Shown: positions 35,638 through 44,615 of the stretch, piece by piece | How positions within the stretch are numbered: the stretch's first letter is position 1 | Layout: each line of letters begins with the position of its first letter | Assembly (NCBI GenBank): GCA_021797355.1 | Contig: JAJZZX010000004.1 | Location: 62,001-126,000 of the forward strand | Length of the DNA stretch: 64,000 bases | Source: Thermoplasmata archaeon | Lineage (GTDB): Archaea; Thermoplasmatota; Thermoplasmata; Thermoplasmatales; Thermoplasmataceae | Reading direction: 5' to 3' | The notes under the pieces: model-generated | What the model saw: the letters and a program-made list of their open reading frames with translations, nothing else | Told to the model about the DNA's origin: nothing | The model's database searches: none | Translations under genes and position numbers: made by a program

Positions 35638-36855
35638 TTGCACAATATCATTCTAGTGGTTCTGGATGGTCTTGGTGACAGGCCATGCGGTGAACTGGGC
35701 GGAAAGACGCCTTTGCAGGCTGCCTTTAGGCCAAACCTAAACAGCCTAATGAGAAACGGACAAGGTGGCCTTCTGAGTCCCATCGCCCCTGGAATAAGGG
35801 CTGGTTCAGATACGTCCCATCTTTCCCTCCTGGGATATGACCCCCAGAAATTCTATACGGGAAGGGGGCCATTTGAGGCAATGGGGCTAGGAATGGAGGT
35901 GAGGGGCGGGGACATTGCTTTCCGGGCAAACTTCGGAACGAGAGATGCCAGCGGCATCATAACTGACAGAAGGGCAGGCAGGCTTTCTCTTGGCAACGAT
36001 GAGCTAGCGCGTTCTCTCAATATGGAAATTGATGGTGTCAGATTCATGGTAAAGGAAGGGGTTGAACACAGGGCAGCCCTGGTAATGCGCGGCGAGGGTC
36101 TTTCAGATAAGATCACAGACTCCGATCCGCATGAAACTGGCAGGGCTCCGCATGATGTTGCACCTCTGAGCAGTGAAGCCGAATTTACTGCGAAAGTCCT
36201 GAATAAATTCCTAAGGGTTTCAAGGAAGGTACTGGATGAACACCCAGTTAATGTACAGCGCCGGAAAAACGGAAAACCTCAGGGGAACGAACTCTTGCTC
36301 AGAGGCCCCGGAATGGTTCCGAAACTCACAAGTTTTGAAGAGCAGCATGGAATGAGGGCGGCCTGCGTATCCGCCATCCCCATGATATCTGGCATTGGTG
36401 GCCTCCTTGGCATGGCTGTAGTAAAGCCGGAGGGTGCAACTGGAACCCTGGAAAGTAACTTTGTGTCAAAGCTTAAAGAAGCTGCCAGGCTATCCAGGGA
36501 ATACGATTTTGTCCTGGTCAACGTCAAGGCAACGGATGTAGCCGGCCATGATGGCGATGCACTGGCAAAGAAGAACGCAATTGAAAGAATTGACGAGGCA
36601 CTTGGCGAGATGATCCGATCGCTGGCATCCGAAACCGTGCTGGCTGTAACCGGCGACCATGCGACACCATGTTCACTGAAAGACCATTCGGGAGATCCAG
36701 TTCCGGTGGTCTTCAGTGCTCCTGGAATTCTTCCGGATGCTGCCATTTTCTTTGATGAATTTTCTGCTGCTGCTGGAATGTGGCGCATAAGGGGGCTTGA
36801 CGTCATGAACATATTAAAGCAGATGGCAGGAAGATCGGAGAAGTATGGGGCCTGA
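35638..36855 (+). CDS. apgM: 2,3-bisphosphoglycerate-independent phosphoglycerate mutase (archaeal ApgM)
   Basis: A 405-residue glycolytic enzyme interconverting 3- and 2-phosphoglycerate. Alkaline phosphatase-fold motifs are intact: VVLDGLGDRP, GSDTSHLSLLGYDP (nucleophile Ser), AGHDGD and TGDHATPC. I start at TTG 35638 because GGTGGTGG lies 4 nt before it and ApgM proteins begin directly at this strand; an ATG at 35602 would add 12 residues inside the end of ahcY. The length agrees with the family. Confidence 0.94.
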   Translation: MHNIILVVLDGLGDRPCGELGGKTPLQAAFRPNLNSLMRNGQGGLLSPIAPGIRAGSDTSHLSLLGYDPQKFYTGRGPFEAMGLGMEVRGGDIAFRANFGTRDASGIITDRRAGRLSLGNDELARSLNMEIDGVRFMVKEGVEHRAALVMRGEGLSDKITDSDPHETGRAPHDVAPLSSEAEFTAKVLNKFLRVSRKVLDEHPVNVQRRKNGKPQGNELLLRGPGMVPKLTSFEEQHGMRAACVSAIPMISGIGGLLGMAVVKPEGATGTLESNFVSKLKEAARLSREYDFVLVNVKATDVAGHDGDALAKKNAIERIDEALGEMIRSLASETVLAVTGDHATPCSLKDHSGDPVPVVFSAPGILPDAAIFFDEFSAAAGMWRIRGLDVMNILKQMAGRSEKYGA

Positions 36856-36900
36856 AACTGCTATTTAAGTCATGAGCTCGTTCAATCCGTGCTCCATGAA

Positions 36901-36921
36901 TTATATGGGAATGTTTAAGTA
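36901..36921 (+). promoter_or_regulatory. probable TATA region of the membrane protein gene
   Basis: Two A/T-rich candidates, TTATATGG and GTTTAAGT, lie 16-36 nt before the ATG at 36937. Either would give a very short or absent leader. Confidence 0.35.
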
Positions 36922-36936
36922 TTATTTGCATTATTC

Positions 36937-37617
36937 ATGTCTGACAAAGCGATGACAACATCGAGATTGAGTCTGGACAATTTAAAAGAATCCCTGAAGG
37001 TGAAAAGCCTACAGAATGCATATTCAAAAAGGGATAAGAAGGACATACTCATTTATTCACAGCCAAAGGGGCTCTTTTACACCATCCTGTTCTCACTTAT
37101 GCTATGGTGGATACCAATCGCAGGGCCAGCAATAGCAGGCTACATTGGCGGACGAAAGTCAGGCGATACTTCAAAGGCACTCACCTCATCCCTTGTTACA
37201 ACATCACTTCTCGTTATGATCACGCTGCTTCTTGCTCCGTTCCAGTCAGGCCTGTTGGGTGGAGCCAGCACTTACTTCGGAAAGGGCGTACTCACACTGT
37301 CACAGTCAAGCCTTATAGCATATTCCGGCCTGCTGACTGACCTTTACACGGGCTATGGGCTAATCAAGACATTCTCCCTTATTATACCAGGATCGCTGGT
37401 TCTTCTGAACGTTTTCAGTTTCACAGGGGGCTTTATCAGTAAATTCAAGTCTCAGGAAGACAACCTTTCCCTGAGCTTTGTCAGGAAGGATGTTGAAGAT
37501 AGATCGAGAACCGTAAAGGCTGTACCCCGTATTCCTGGGTATGGAAAAACCATAAAATCCATATCTGATGGATCAGAGGAGGATGATGACGGTGTTGGAG
37601 GATGGAGTTACCTCTGA
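36937..37617 (+). CDS. multi-pass membrane protein of unknown function
   Basis: A 226-residue protein. A soluble N-terminus (1-48) precedes hydrophobic segments at about 49-72 (containing WWIPIAGPAIAGYIGGRKSG), 83-103, 120-140 and 146-168, then a polar C-terminus (about 170-226) rich in Lys/Arg and ending EEDDDGVGGWSYL. The glycine-rich first loop resembles small archaeal DUF5518-type membrane proteins, but I cannot confirm this. It has its own promoter and stands between apgM and serS. Confidence 0.7.
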   Translation: MSDKAMTTSRLSLDNLKESLKVKSLQNAYSKRDKKDILIYSQPKGLFYTILFSLMLWWIPIAGPAIAGYIGGRKSGDTSKALTSSLVTTSLLVMITLLLAPFQSGLLGGASTYFGKGVLTLSQSSLIAYSGLLTDLYTGYGLIKTFSLIIPGSLVLLNVFSFTGGFISKFKSQEDNLSLSFVRKDVEDRSRTVKAVPRIPGYGKTIKSISDGSEEDDDGVGGWSYL

Positions 37618-37655
37618 CAACATAATTTATCTATGCCCTTAACCTAACTTTTTGA

Positions 37656-38987
37656 ATGATTGACATAAAATACCTCAGGGAAAAGCCGGAAATTTTCTAC
37701 AGTTCCTCCAAGGCCAGAGGCTTTGACACGACAACACTCGACAAATTCTTCGATCTGGATAGGGAGTGGCGCGAGAACCTGAAGAAGATCAATGACCTTA
37801 AGCACAGGAAGAACCAGATAACAGCCAGCATTTCAGAGGCAATGAAAAACGGGGGCGACATCCAGGCGCTCAAGGAGGAGGTCAAGGGGCTCAACTCAAA
37901 TATTGATAGCCTAGAGGAGAGGCAGAAGATCATTGAAACGGAAAGAGAGGTCATTGTCAGGACCATCCCCAATCTCCTTCATGATTCTGTGCCGGTCTGC
38001 AAAGGTGATGAGAATAATGTCGTTGTGAGGCATTGGGGTGTGGCGTCAGTATTCAGGGATGATGTTGATGAATATCTAAACTCAACCGGTAAGACAGGCC
38101 AGTATACTCTTCTGGACTGGAAACCGCAGAGCCATGTCGATCTGATGCAGAAGCTTGACCTGGCTGACCTGGAGAGGGCCGGAAGATCAGCCGGTTCAAG
38201 ATTCTTCTACCTGAAGAACAGGCTGGTAAAACTGGAGCTTGCCCTTGCAAACTACGCAGTTGATTTCTTATCGGAAAGGGGATTCAATGTCGTGGAGCCC
38301 CCATACATGCTAAACTACAGAGCTATGGCTGGTGCCACCGATATGGATACTTTCAAGGATACACTCTACAAAATTGAGGGCGAGGATCTTTATCTCATAT
38401 CGACGTCAGAACATCCTATAGCCGCCATGTACATGGATGAAATATTCGAAGAGAGCAGCCTGCCCTTGAGGATCGCCGGACTTTCTCCATGCTTCAGGAA
38501 GGAGGCTGGGGCCCATGGCAAGGACACCAAGGGCATATTCAGGGTACACCAGTTCACGAAAATAGAGCAGTTCATCTTCTGCCACCCGGATCATTCCTGG
38601 GATTTCCTGGAAGAGATACTGGGGAATGCTGAAGCAATCTTCCAGAGCTTGAAGATTCCATATCGTGTGGTAAATGTATGCTCGGGAGAGCTGGGTAATC
38701 TGGCTGCAAAGAAGTTTGACATAGAGGCATGGTTCCCGGCACAGGGAAAGTTCCGCGAAGTGGTATCAGCTTCCAACGACACGGACTACCAGGCACGTTC
38801 CCTGGGAATCAGGTTCAGGACCAAGGACGGGAACAGGTTCGTGCACACACTGAACAGCACTGCAATTGCCACTACAAGGGTCATGGTCGCAATAATGGAG
38901 AATTTCCAGGCAAACGATGGTAGCGGAATAAAGATACCAGAAGCACTTGTGCCCTACACAGGTTTCGATTTTATACCGGGGAATTAA
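37656..38987 (+). CDS. serS: seryl-tRNA synthetase (standard type)
   Basis: A 443-residue class II synthetase of the common type, not the rare methanogen form. Residues 1-105 form the long antiparallel coiled coil that grips the tRNA extra arm. The core has motif 2 (GLSPCFRKEAGAHGKDTKG), TSEHP in the active site and motif 3 (TLNSTAIATTRVMVAIMENF). It charges tRNA-Ser (and tRNA-Sec where present). AATTTATC near 37624 gives a near-leaderless transcript. It ends 3 nt before the convergent gltD-like gene. Confidence 0.97.
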   Translation: MIDIKYLREKPEIFYSSSKARGFDTTTLDKFFDLDREWRENLKKINDLKHRKNQITASISEAMKNGGDIQALKEEVKGLNSNIDSLEERQKIIETEREVIVRTIPNLLHDSVPVCKGDENNVVVRHWGVASVFRDDVDEYLNSTGKTGQYTLLDWKPQSHVDLMQKLDLADLERAGRSAGSRFFYLKNRLVKLELALANYAVDFLSERGFNVVEPPYMLNYRAMAGATDMDTFKDTLYKIEGEDLYLISTSEHPIAAMYMDEIFEESSLPLRIAGLSPCFRKEAGAHGKDTKGIFRVHQFTKIEQFIFCHPDHSWDFLEEILGNAEAIFQSLKIPYRVVNVCSGELGNLAAKKFDIEAWFPAQGKFREVVSASNDTDYQARSLGIRFRTKDGNRFVHTLNSTAIATTRVMVAIMENFQANDGSGIKIPEALVPYTGFDFIPGN

Positions 38988-38990
38988 TTA

Positions 38991-40445
38991 TTACCTTCCC
39001 CTCTCCGCGTAAGCCATTTTGGCTGCAGAGGTGGAGTATTTTTTCCATCTGTCCAGGGTTGGCAGCCTCTCTTCCACAACCTGATCCATGACATTGAGGT
39101 ACTGCAAAATGCCGCTTACCGCTGAATCTGCGTCCCGCACAGCGCTTATGAGATCGCGGTTTGAATTTGTTGAATCCCCTCCGGAAAAGAGCCCTGGAAT
39201 TGATGTCATATTGTGCTCATTGACAATTGGCTGCCCATGCGGTGTGAGCCTGAGCCTCCGGACAAATTCATCACCCATAAATGAATAATCAGTTTCCTGG
39301 CCCGTGGCTTCTATGATGAAATCCACATCGATCTCCAGGACCTTGTCCTTCTTTGGAACTGGCTTAGCCCGTCCGCCTGGCTCCATGACCATCTCATTCT
39401 GCCAGTAACGAAGCTTGGTCACCCTTCCCCCTTCCTTGACATATTCAAAAGGGGTGACCTCCCACATGTAATTGACACCCTCTTCAACTGATTCCTCCAG
39501 TTCCTCATCAGCGTTGAGAGATGGATATCCTGGACGGTCAACCTCCCTCCTTCTGTACATTATGTAAACGTTCTTGGCTCCCAGCCTGAGGGAGGTTCGT
39601 GAGGAATCATTCGCAGTGAAACCACCACCAATTATAGCAACGTTCCTGCCTACGTCAATATGTTCTCCAAAGCTTACTCTCCTAAGGAATTCTGTGGCGT
39701 GCATGACATTGGGTGCATCGCTGCCTGGAGTTCCAGTCATGTGTGGGGTCTGGTTTCCTACTGCTATGTAAACGGCATCATAATCGTTCATAATCTGGGA
39801 GAACTTGATGTCTTTCCCTATTTCAGTATTGAGGCGGACATCCACGCCCTGAGAAGTTATGAACCCAATCTCCTTATCCAGGATTTCCTGTGGGAGCCTG
39901 TATCTTGGTATTCCTGTTTTCATGAAGCCACCGAGTGCAGGCAACTTTTCGAATAGTGTTACCTTGACGCCCTGTATGGTTAGATAGAAGGCCGCAGTTA
40001 AGCCAGATGGGCCTCCCCCGATCACAGCCACGTGCTTGCCGATGAATTTTTTCTTTGGTATGTCTATTATCTCTCCATAATCCTGGAACTGGTCAGCCGC
40101 ATACCTTTTCAGATGTCTTATTGCAATGGGCCCGCCAGTATCGTAGAGGACGCAAATATCTTCACACAAATGCGTGCATACCCTGCCTATTATGGCGGGG
40201 AACGGTAAATTTTCAAATACTATGCGTACCGTCTGGGCTGGATCGCCCACAGCAGTGCTCTTTATGTAACCGCCAATGTCGAGGCTGGCCGGACATGCCT
40301 GGGTGCAGATATTGCAACCGATGCATCTGCTTGCCTCTGTTGTAGCCTCATCTGTGGAATACTCCTTGACGGGTTCCAGAGTGAAGCTTTTCAGTCTTTT
40401 GGCGGGATCTTCGTGGGAAATTTTCACTCGCTCAAAATTAAGCAT
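38991..40445 (-). CDS. GltD-like NAD(P)H oxidoreductase with iron-sulfur N-terminus
   Basis: A flavoprotein of the glutamate synthase small subunit/dihydropyrimidine dehydrogenase N-terminal family. CIGCNICTQACP (Cys 41, 44, 47 and 51 from this start) is the first cluster motif and CTHLCEDIC the second; GGGPSGLTAAF binds FAD and GGGFTANDSSR binds NAD(P)H. No glutamate synthase large subunit is nearby, so it probably passes electrons between NAD(P)H and an unknown partner. I start at ATG 40445 because a TATA box (40475-40484) lies about 36 nt upstream; ATG 40466 would be only about 15 nt from it. The longer form adds seven residues. Confidence 0.85.
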   Translation of the reverse strand: MLNFERVKISHEDPAKRLKSFTLEPVKEYSTDEATTEASRCIGCNICTQACPASLDIGGYIKSTAVGDPAQTVRIVFENLPFPAIIGRVCTHLCEDICVLYDTGGPIAIRHLKRYAADQFQDYGEIIDIPKKKFIGKHVAVIGGGPSGLTAAFYLTIQGVKVTLFEKLPALGGFMKTGIPRYRLPQEILDKEIGFITSQGVDVRLNTEIGKDIKFSQIMNDYDAVYIAVGNQTPHMTGTPGSDAPNVMHATEFLRRVSFGEHIDVGRNVAIIGGGFTANDSSRTSLRLGAKNVYIMYRRREVDRPGYPSLNADEELEESVEEGVNYMWEVTPFEYVKEGGRVTKLRYWQNEMVMEPGGRAKPVPKKDKVLEIDVDFIIEATGQETDYSFMGDEFVRRLRLTPHGQPIVNEHNMTSIPGLFSGGDSTNSNRDLISAVRDADSAVSGILQYLNVMDQVVEERLPTLDRWKKYSTSAAKMAYAERGR

Positions 40446-40474
40446 CTGCTGACCCTTTACCTGCATCTGTAAAA

Positions 40475-40484
40475 CGATTATAAA
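40475..40484 (-). promoter_or_regulatory. TATA box of the gltD-like gene
   Basis: On the minus strand the sequence reads TTTATAATCG. It is about 36 nt before ATG 40445 and lies 24 nt from a strong palindrome further upstream. Confidence 0.5.
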
Positions 40485-40507
40485 CGTTTTTTCAAGCTAG
40501 GTGCTAA

Positions 40508-40530
40508 TCATGTGACATATTGTCACATGA
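40508..40530. repeat. 10-bp-arm palindrome between DUF1634 and gltD-like genes
   Basis: TCATGTGACA and TGTCACATGA are perfect 10-nt arms around TAT. The element covers the DUF1634 stop codon and sits about 24 nt upstream of the TATA box of the gltD-like gene, all on the minus strand. It is either an activator or repressor site for the gltD-like promoter or an RNA hairpin ending the upstream transcript. No T-run follows directly on the minus strand, which favours the first. Confidence 0.6.
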
Positions 40531-40921
40531 GTCTTGGTATCACAAGCATAGCAAAGAAAAGATTGAACAATACGACTATTGCCATGACCAGATACAGAGG
40601 ATTTTCTTCTGCGATGAAAGTTATGATCGATATCACCACAACTGATATTGGGGTGAATATCAACACCCACAGCCCCACAGTTATGAAATAGAAACCATCC
40701 AGGTGAACAAGACCAGATGCCAGTCCTGAAAGAGATAGGGAAATCAGCTTGGAATTGATTGTCATATCTTGGAAGTTTGAGATCTGTGATATGCTGTAGC
40801 CTGATGCCTCCCCCTTGATAAACATTAAGATAACGCCTAAGATGATGAAAGTCACGCTGGTTAGCACGCCGGTTCTTAGAGTATAACTTGCAATCCTGTC
40901 AATGTTAATTTCCCTGGGCAT
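40523..40921 (-). CDS. DUF1634 membrane protein, partner of TauE/SafE
   Basis: A 132-residue protein with three membrane helices (about 18-38, 68-95 and 100-128). DUF1634 proteins are regularly encoded beside TauE/SafE-type exporters, as here. ATG 40921 is chosen because GGGGTGA lies 5 nt before it and it overlaps the end of the TauE-like gene; an upstream ATG (40948) lies deeper in that gene. It presumably forms a complex with the exporter; no catalytic motif is seen. Confidence 0.85.
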   Translation of the reverse strand: MPREINIDRIASYTLRTGVLTSVTFIILGVILMFIKGEASGYSISQISNFQDMTINSKLISLSLSGLASGLVHLDGFYFITVGLWVLIFTPISVVVISIITFIAEENPLYLVMAIVVLFNLFFAMLVIPRLM

Positions 40922-41906
40922 GTTTCTCACCCCTCTGGTTCTTTGCATAAAGAGAACCTATCATTACCACGGCTGCTACCAGAGATATGGCCACCTCAAG
41001 TGCTGAACTGATAATGATTATCTTATCAGTTATGAACCCTTTCAACAACATTTCAACGCCTAAGAATGATAGAATTCCAAAAAATATCCATCTGATGTCC
41101 TTGTTTGTTATTTTCACGAGTATCTTTGCACCCATGAATGATCCCATAAGGACACCTATGGCAGCTGCAGCAGCAAGAAAGAGCTGGATATAGCCTTCGT
41201 ACCAGTAAATTGAGCTTCCTGTAGCTGCGGTTATCCCTATCATGAAGTTGCTTGTTGTCGTTGTAACCTTCATTGGAAGGTTCATAGCCCAGTCCATTCC
41301 GAGCACCTTCAGGGCACCTGAACCTATTCCAAGGAGGCCGGATATAACTCCGGCGAAGAACATTATGGACTCGGCAAGCCACCATCTAACGCCCACATAA
41401 TCAACCTTTTTCTTAAGCCTGGCATCATAATACGATCCGGCCAGCTGAAAGAGCCTGGATGACCAGTCGGGTTTAATGTGCTGGGGCACCTCGTACTTTC
41501 CCCTCTGCACTGTTGGCACCAGCGACATCAGCAGAACAAGCCCGAAGATAACGTAAATAATCCATTGAAAATGATGATCATAGACCTCAACTGCAGTCAG
41601 TGAGCCTACGATTGCTCCTGTTGTGGTGGCAATTTCAAGCCCCACGCCAACTTTTATATTGGTTATTTTTTGCTTGGTGTACGCACTTGCTGATCCGGCA
41701 GAAGTTGCAATAGTTGATATCAATGACGCACCAGTGGCATAAATAATCGGAACACCATAGAAAAGGGTCAGCAAGGGAACCAGGACTGTGGCTCCTCCAA
41801 GCCCAGTCAGCGAGCCGAGGACACCAGCAAAGATCCCTCCTATTACAATGGAAAGGAACTTTGCAGCAATTAAAAGAAGAGAAGACATTTCCGTGGGGGA
41901 TTTCAT
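40905..41906 (-). CDS. TauE/SafE family sulfite/sulfonate exporter-like permease
   Basis: A 333-residue protein with about eight or nine membrane helices and the duplicated glycine-rich motif of the family: GVLGSLTGLGGATVLVPLL near residue 30 and ISGLLGIGSGALKVLG near 190. Members export sulfite, sulfoacetate or related organic anions. A hydrophilic insert (about 140-170, PTVQRGKYEVPQHIKPDWSS) separates the halves. It is followed by DUF1634 with a 17-nt overlap. The substrate cannot be told from sequence. Confidence 0.88.
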   Translation of the reverse strand: MKSPTEMSSLLLIAAKFLSIVIGGIFAGVLGSLTGLGGATVLVPLLTLFYGVPIIYATGASLISTIATSAGSASAYTKQKITNIKVGVGLEIATTTGAIVGSLTAVEVYDHHFQWIIYVIFGLVLLMSLVPTVQRGKYEVPQHIKPDWSSRLFQLAGSYYDARLKKKVDYVGVRWWLAESIMFFAGVISGLLGIGSGALKVLGMDWAMNLPMKVTTTTSNFMIGITAATGSSIYWYEGYIQLFLAAAAAIGVLMGSFMGAKILVKITNKDIRWIFFGILSFLGVEMLLKGFITDKIIIISSALEVAISLVAAVVMIGSLYAKNQRGEKHAQGN

Positions 41907-41910
41907 GATT

Positions 41911-42606
41911 CTATAAATTATTAGTTGTGGACCTGTTGCTGCTGAGATAGTGCCTTATTTCGTAGAGAAGCCCCACGAAAGCTTCCCTCCTGAGCTTTCC
42001 TGTATTCACGTTCCTGGGGGACGGATGGTATGACATGAAGATTCTCACCCCATGGACATCTACATGCCCACCATTTTCAAATCCTGGAAATTTGCTGCTT
42101 CCGTATTCCTCCCTATATAGGGAAACGAGGGCACCGTAAGCAAACTGCCCCAGGGCAAGAATAGCGGAGACGTTCGACATGCAGGTAATTTCCTGAGAAA
42201 GGTATTCAGTGCAATTATGAAGTTCATCACGTAGCGGCTTATTATCCGGTGGTGCGCATTTTACTGCTGCGGTGACATAAGCTCCAGAATAGTGCAGGCC
42301 ATCATCTGATGATACGGAAAAGGGCTGACTGGCAAATCCGGCCTCATAAAGCGCAGAAACAAGGAACTGGGCACTCCTGTCGCCTGTAAAGACTCTGCCT
42401 GTCCTGTTTCCTCCAGAAGCTGCAGGGGCTAGCCCCAGTATCATGAGTTTCCCACTTAAATCCCCATATCCAGGAACGGGCTTTCTCCAGAAAATTTCAC
42501 CTGAATCCTTTCCAGACCTAATTCGAACGTGTTCCCTGTAGTTCACAAGCCTGGGACATCTTCTGCAGGCTATGACTCTCTCCCTGAGGTCATCGCACCC
42601 GGTCAT
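41911..42606 (-). CDS. udgB: family 5 uracil-DNA glycosylase (UDGb)
   Basis: A 231-residue DNA repair enzyme. GLAPAASGGNRTGRVFTGD is the family 5 motif 1 (no catalytic Asp/Asn, as typical), and SYHPSPRNVNTGKL is the family-specific C-terminal motif. ACRRCPRLVNYRE near the N-terminus and KCAPPDNKP ... HNC supply the cysteines of the 4Fe-4S cluster. It removes uracil and deaminated bases such as hypoxanthine. I start at ATG 42606, preceded by GAGGT at 5 nt; ATG 42618 is also in frame. Confidence 0.94.
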   Translation of the reverse strand: MTGCDDLRERVIACRRCPRLVNYREHVRIRSGKDSGEIFWRKPVPGYGDLSGKLMILGLAPAASGGNRTGRVFTGDRSAQFLVSALYEAGFASQPFSVSSDDGLHYSGAYVTAAVKCAPPDNKPLRDELHNCTEYLSQEITCMSNVSAILALGQFAYGALVSLYREEYGSSKFPGFENGGHVDVHGVRIFMSYHPSPRNVNTGKLRREAFVGLLYEIRHYLSSNRSTTNNL

Positions 42607-42627
42607 TAGGGACCTCATGCTGAAGCG

Positions 42628-44508
42628 TCATATTACCGTTACACTTCCATTTTTCAACGGGATATGGCCAATGGCGTCACCGTAGTACGCAATGAGAATG
42701 TAAGTGCCATTCAGCGTAAATTCCTGGCTGGCCTGAAGAGGGATTAATGCAATATCCACACTCCTAGAGCTGATCTCGCCTTTATATAAAGGCTTCCACA
42801 AGAGGCCATTGCTGTCGTTTATGGCACCCTCGTGCACTATTCTGAAGAGCACCGGGCTAGCCTGTACTGATGATGATTTAAGCTGGACATTTATCATGAT
42901 GCGGTAAATCTCCCCTGATGAGGTTTCATAAACAACTGGGTTGCTGAGGTGAAAGATGGGAATCTCCTTATACTCATGAGCAGCATATCCTGCCGGTATT
43001 GCTGCAATTACCAGACATAGCGATACAGTGGCAATTGTGCGAGTCATTGTGGAGCGAGACTTATAACCAATCCTGAAAGAATGCGAAACCTGCTCGCTAC
43101 TAATGTTTGGCTCGCGGATCGCCGGAATGATTAATGCTGCAAGAGGCCAGAACATTATATACTCAAGCAGGAGTCTGTAATTGAACAGGTAGATCAGCAC
43201 GGGAAAGGCTAAGAAAGCATATCTCAGCTTCTCATACTTAAAGACATACAAGACTAGAAGTATGAGGAAGACAGATATTTCCATGAGGGTGTAGAACGTG
43301 GAAGACATTGGAAAATAGCCAATGAATGAGAGCTGGGACGGGCCGAACCCGATACCCAGAAGACCTGAGCTCTCCGGGCCAAGTAGAGATGAGATGAAAG
43401 CCCCAGGCCCAAGAGCAATGAAGTAAGCGTTGATGATAAGAAATACCATGGCTGCAGCTGCAAACCATTTCAAAGCCTTTTGCAATCCCTGCTCCCTCCA
43501 GATAAAGACCATAAGGAATGGAGCCAGGAAAACCGGATCCTGCTTGACGGCGAGTGCAAGACCGAACAATATCCCAGAGAGCCATGGCTTCTTGTAAAAA
43601 TATATCGAAAGCATGGATAACCCAACCCAGAGGACATCGATATATCCCATCCTAACCTGGTAGAAATACTGTGGATTGAGAACAAGAAACAGCATGGCAA
43701 TTAAGCCCAGTATTCTTGTTCTTCTGTACGCGAATGCAAGTGCAGCGGCTGGGAGGACGTAAGCTGGCATTGTCCATAATGGGGCATTTATATTAAGGCC
43801 AACTGCCGGGAAGAAGTATAGGAACGAGAGGGCAGGATAGCTTAAAGTAGAGACGAAGCCTCCCGTGAGTTTCGGAGTGGCAAAACTGAGTGTATATCCA
43901 GACGTAAAGCCATAATAGGAAAAGGCATTTGCAGTATTGGAAACAAGATACGGGTTCTTGCCTATTAGAAATAGGTGAGCAGAAAACATATCCAGGAGAA
44001 CCTCATCTGTGGGATATTTTGCAGAGCCCAGCCAGGTCGCAGTACCAATGGTGGCAGTGACGAATGCGGAAATTATTACAAGATAGAGCGCCAGTTTATT
44101 GCCAGTCAGTTTGCTCCTGAACAGTATTAAGGAAGCAGCAATGATGATTGATGCACCAGCTGATTCAAGGATTGCAGTGGACATATTCAGAGGCTGTACG
44201 ACCGTGAATTCTAGAATTTCCGGCACTGAAATGATAACTATTACCACAGCAAGAAGCGTGGAAGGACGTATCTTTCGAAGCATGGATCCTGAAGACGTTG
44301 CATGCAATACCAATAGAAATCCTGCAATCACTAAGGCAGTTTCTGCCACTATGATAGGTATGCTACCGTACCCAAAGATGCCAAGCAGCGTTTGCGGAAA
44401 TTCTAAGGTTATGGAGGCAAGGGCAAGGAGGACAAACCTCTGCAGGGTGTCACTGTTATCCCCAATTTCCCCAGCTACCTGTGAGTACTGCGAATAATTC
44501 ACATTCAC
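42628..44508 (-). CDS. polytopic membrane glycosyltransferase (GT-C type), paralogue of 56196-58178
   Basis: A 626-residue protein with about twelve membrane helices (up to about residue 500) and a C-terminal outer beta domain. The first outer loop has PTDEVLLDMFSAHLFLIG and GKNPYLVSN; the DE pair fits the acidic residue of GT-C lipid-phosphate-sugar transferases. VKQDPVFLAPFLMVFI is a second conserved loop. It probably moves a sugar from a polyprenyl phosphate carrier to an acceptor outside. Both loops and the C-terminal domain (QEF..NGTYILIAYYG) recur in the gene at 56196-58178. Starts with GTG; the UDG gene follows after 9 nt. The exact sugar is unknown. Confidence 0.78.
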   Translation of the reverse strand: MNVNYSQYSQVAGEIGDNSDTLQRFVLLALASITLEFPQTLLGIFGYGSIPIIVAETALVIAGFLLVLHATSSGSMLRKIRPSTLLAVVIVIISVPEILEFTVVQPLNMSTAILESAGASIIIAASLILFRSKLTGNKLALYLVIISAFVTATIGTATWLGSAKYPTDEVLLDMFSAHLFLIGKNPYLVSNTANAFSYYGFTSGYTLSFATPKLTGGFVSTLSYPALSFLYFFPAVGLNINAPLWTMPAYVLPAAALAFAYRRTRILGLIAMLFLVLNPQYFYQVRMGYIDVLWVGLSMLSIYFYKKPWLSGILFGLALAVKQDPVFLAPFLMVFIWREQGLQKALKWFAAAAMVFLIINAYFIALGPGAFISSLLGPESSGLLGIGFGPSQLSFIGYFPMSSTFYTLMEISVFLILLVLYVFKYEKLRYAFLAFPVLIYLFNYRLLLEYIMFWPLAALIIPAIREPNISSEQVSHSFRIGYKSRSTMTRTIATVSLCLVIAAIPAGYAAHEYKEIPIFHLSNPVVYETSSGEIYRIMINVQLKSSSVQASPVLFRIVHEGAINDSNGLLWKPLYKGEISSRSVDIALIPLQASQEFTLNGTYILIAYYGDAIGHIPLKNGSVTVI

Positions 44509-44582
44509 GCATGATGAACAGGAATATAATTAATCCCGCATTGCTACAAAGAATCCACCTGATCTGACCGCTGATAAACATA

Positions 44583-44592
44583 TTTATATTTT
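44583..44592 (+). promoter_or_regulatory. TATA box of pdxS
   Basis: TTTATATTTT is centred about 28 nt before ATG 44616, predicting a leaderless or nearly leaderless mRNA. Confidence 0.55.
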
Positions 44593-44615
44593 ATCCCAAT
44601 GCATTGCAGGATAAG

